This document shows positions 62,542 through 64,000 of a stretch of 64,000 nucleotides of DNA, piece after piece (position 1 is the stretch's first letter; every line of letters starts with the position of its first letter). The position numbers were made by a program, and so were the translations under genes. Below the pieces are notes generated by a model. The model had not been told where the DNA came from and made no database searches. It saw only the letters and a list, made by a program, of their open reading frames with translations. The DNA comes from an uncultured Holophaga sp. Lineage in GTDB: Bacteria > Acidobacteriota > Holophagae > Holophagales > Holophagaceae. The stretch covers positions 1,327,001 to 1,391,000 of the forward strand of contig NZ_OY781925.1 in assembly GCF_963677305.1 (NCBI RefSeq), given 5' to 3'.

Positions 62542-62850
62542 TCAGGCGATGGTCAGGTCCTCGACCACGGTGCCCTCCTCGAGGGCATCCAGAATGCGGT
62601 CGATGGTGTCCTCGCTCTCGACCTTGCCATACCAGATGTTCTCGGGCTGGATGACCATGACGGGCCCGCGGTCGCAGGCCTTCAGACACCCGGCGGAGGT
62701 CACCTGGATGCCATCAAGGCCGCGGCCGTTGATCTCGTTCTCCAGGTAACCCAGGAGGTCGATGGCACCCTTCTTGTGGCAGATGCCCTGGGGGGTGCCG
62801 CTGGTGCGGAAGCTGCAGCAGACGAGGATTTGGTGCTCAGGTTTTTCCAT
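62542..62850 (-). CDS. thioredoxin-like [2Fe-2S] ferredoxin
   Basis: 102 residues. LVCCSFRTSGTPQGICHKKG gives the first Cys group and TSAGCLKACDRGPVMVIQPE the second, the spacing of thioredoxin-fold [2Fe-2S] ferredoxins. ENIWYGKVESEDTIDRIL is also usual. Such proteins are encoded in many nif clusters as electron carriers or protective proteins for nitrogenase. Here it lies directly between nifB and the synthase. It probably works in the cytoplasm. Confidence 0.88.
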   Translation of the reverse strand: MEKPEHQILVCCSFRTSGTPQGICHKKGAIDLLGYLENEINGRGLDGIQVTSAGCLKACDRGPVMVIQPENIWYGKVESEDTIDRILDALEEGTVVEDLTIA

Positions 62851-62937
62851 GGAAGGCTCCTTGTTGGAAGGTTGCGGAGGAGGGGAAGGGGCCTGACGCG
62901 ATCTGACCCCTTCCCGGGAGGTCCTTTGGGACGGCCA

Positions 62938-64000
62938 TCAACCGCAGCCGGTGCCGGTGCCGCTGCACTTCTCACCGCACTTGGTGGCGCAGCGGGCCAG
63001 CATGTGGGTGGGGAGCTCATTGGCGAAGAGGGACTTCAGGGCGGCATCCACCAGGCCCTCCAGGACCAGGACCTTGAGACCACTGGCCTCCAGGGCCGTC
63101 TTGGGCATCTCGCCCACGCCGCTGCAGAGCACCATCTGGCAATCTGCGATGCTGGCGGCGAGATCCTTCCAGCGGGACTGGCCACCACCGGGCTCGGGGG
63201 TGGCCCGCTCACCCACCAGGACGAGCTTCTCGCCCTCCATGCGATAGACCCGCAGGCTCTCGGCCTCGCCCAGGTGCTGGTTGACCAGCAGTCCCTCGCG
63301 GGTGGCCACCGCGATGTGCTTCCGCCTGCTGGTGCTGTCGTAGACCAGATCCTCGGGGGGATGAGCGGAGGCCTTGGCGGCCATCATCTCGCGGTGGACC
63401 AGCTCGGTGTCGTCCTTTCCGATGATGCCGGCAGCGTCGGCGCGGCAGCGATTGCAGTGCTCCATCAGGTTCAGGTGCTGGCCGGTCAGGTCCTTGATGT
63501 GGCTCATGAGCTCAGGGGCCGGCTCACCCAGGGAGGCGAAGCTGGAACCGGGGCTGGGGTGCATGGGCATGCAGTTCATGAGGTCGGCACCCAACGCCTT
63601 CACACGGATGGCGATGTCCTCCATGTGGTGCTCGTTGACCCCGGGGATGACGATGGAGTTGATCTTGACGGTGATCCCGGCCTCCTTGAGGGCCCGGATG
63701 GAGGCCTCCTGGCGCTCGAGGAGCACGGTGGCTCCCTCGACGCCGGTGAGGGCACGGCGGCCCACCCGGAACCAGGAGTAGACATGCTGTCCGATCTCGG
63801 GATCCACGGCGTTCACCGTGACCGTGACGTGGCTAACACCCAGGGCCTTGAGGTTGGGGACGTACTGGGGCAGCTCGAGGCCGTTGGTGGCGACGCAGAG
63901 GCTCAACTCGGGGTGGCGGGCGGCCACCAGGCGGAAGGTGTTCAGGGTCTCGTCGGGGTTGGCGAAGGGATCGCCGGGGCCGGCGATGCCGATGACCGAG
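62938..64000 (-). CDS. nifB: nitrogenase cofactor biosynthesis protein NifB, 5'-truncated by window edge
   Basis: 354 codons are visible; the N-terminus with the radical-SAM CxxxCxxC lies beyond the right edge. The first visible block SVIGIAGPGDPFANPDETL is a NifB hallmark. It continues VTVTVNAVDPEIGQHVYSW, KINSIVIPGVNEHHMEDIA and MPMHPSPG, then a C-terminal NifX-like domain (HIAVATREGLLVNQHLGEAE). It ends in a Cys-rich tail (CATKCGEKCSGTGTGCG). NifB makes NifB-co, the iron-sulfur-carbide precursor of FeMo-co. It is the first visible gene of the nif-associated group. Confidence 0.96.
   Translation of the reverse strand, partial: SVIGIAGPGDPFANPDETLNTFRLVAARHPELSLCVATNGLELPQYVPNLKALGVSHVTVTVNAVDPEIGQHVYSWFRVGRRALTGVEGATVLLERQEASIRALKEAGITVKINSIVIPGVNEHHMEDIAIRVKALGADLMNCMPMHPSPGSSFASLGEPAPELMSHIKDLTGQHLNLMEHCNRCRADAAGIIGKDDTELVHREMMAAKASAHPPEDLVYDSTSRRKHIAVATREGLLVNQHLGEAESLRVYRMEGEKLVLVGERATPEPGGGQSRWKDLAASIADCQMVLCSGVGEMPKTALEASGLKVLVLEGLVDAALKSLFANELPTHMLARCATKCGEKCSGTGTGCG

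Overview
The window is GC-rich and densely coded. It carries about 64 protein genes, one partial at each edge, and one gene remnant. I saw no rRNA, tRNA, insertion sequence, phage or CRISPR array. The gene content points to a diderm, anaerobic or facultative, cytochrome-rich bacterium that may fix nitrogen. Evidence includes two 2-oxoacid:ferredoxin oxidoreductases, two iron-sulfur-flavoprotein-like genes, system II cytochrome c maturation, a 7-heme cytochrome c next to a membrane cytochrome b, chemotaxis and flagellar genes, TolC-type export and an edge nifB. A Holophagae-like acidobacterium (Geothrix/Holophaga type) would fit, but this is inference from gene content only.

Layout. 1-11 kb is mostly housekeeping: YggS-type protein, zinc-ribbon coiled coil, groES-groEL under a CIRCE operator, two flavoproteins, a Cys-rich Crp/Fnr regulator, a pentapeptide-repeat protein, TspO, rpsT, argS and pyrG. 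11-19.3 kb holds two differently fused 2-oxoacid:ferredoxin oxidoreductases around a coiled-coil lipoprotein and metK. 19.4-25.4 kb has acpS and then cheR-HDOD-HDOD-cheB-fliK-like behind a possible sigma-28 promoter. 25.4-34.5 kb holds a membrane methyltransferase, GluQ-RS, a monoheme cytochrome, ResB/CcsA-type cytochrome c assembly genes, a MerR/P1B-ATPase metal-resistance pair with a classic MerR promoter, and the cytochrome b / 7-heme cytochrome pair.

34.7-41.6 kb is one minus-strand operon: ABC permease, ATPase, membrane-fusion protein, TolC-like protein, MipA/OmpV, LytS-type kinase and LytTR regulator. A pair of 15-bp direct repeats with 21-bp period lies upstream, resembling the spacing of LytTR sites. 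41.7-49.5 kb holds an MFS exporter, aat, a phosphate-binding-like protein, cobT behind a cobalamin riboswitch, a TusA/DsrE-like fusion, moeA with a gene remnant, and small membrane proteins. 49.5-49.8 kb is a non-coding block with strong inverted repeats. 49.8-60.3 kb contains a SpmA/SpmB-like fusion, lepA, a double-receiver protein, two secreted peptidases, a TPR protein, an alanine aminotransferase behind an intrinsic terminator, and MarC. 60.4-64 kb ends with a small unknown protein, a GNAT protein, a homocitrate/Re-citrate synthase family enzyme, a [2Fe-2S] ferredoxin and partial nifB.

The pieces suggest ferredoxin-linked central carbon metabolism (two KOR-type enzymes plus a possible Re-citrate synthase), periplasmic multiheme electron transfer, and regulated envelope export. 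Functions are read from motifs and context. No database search was possible.
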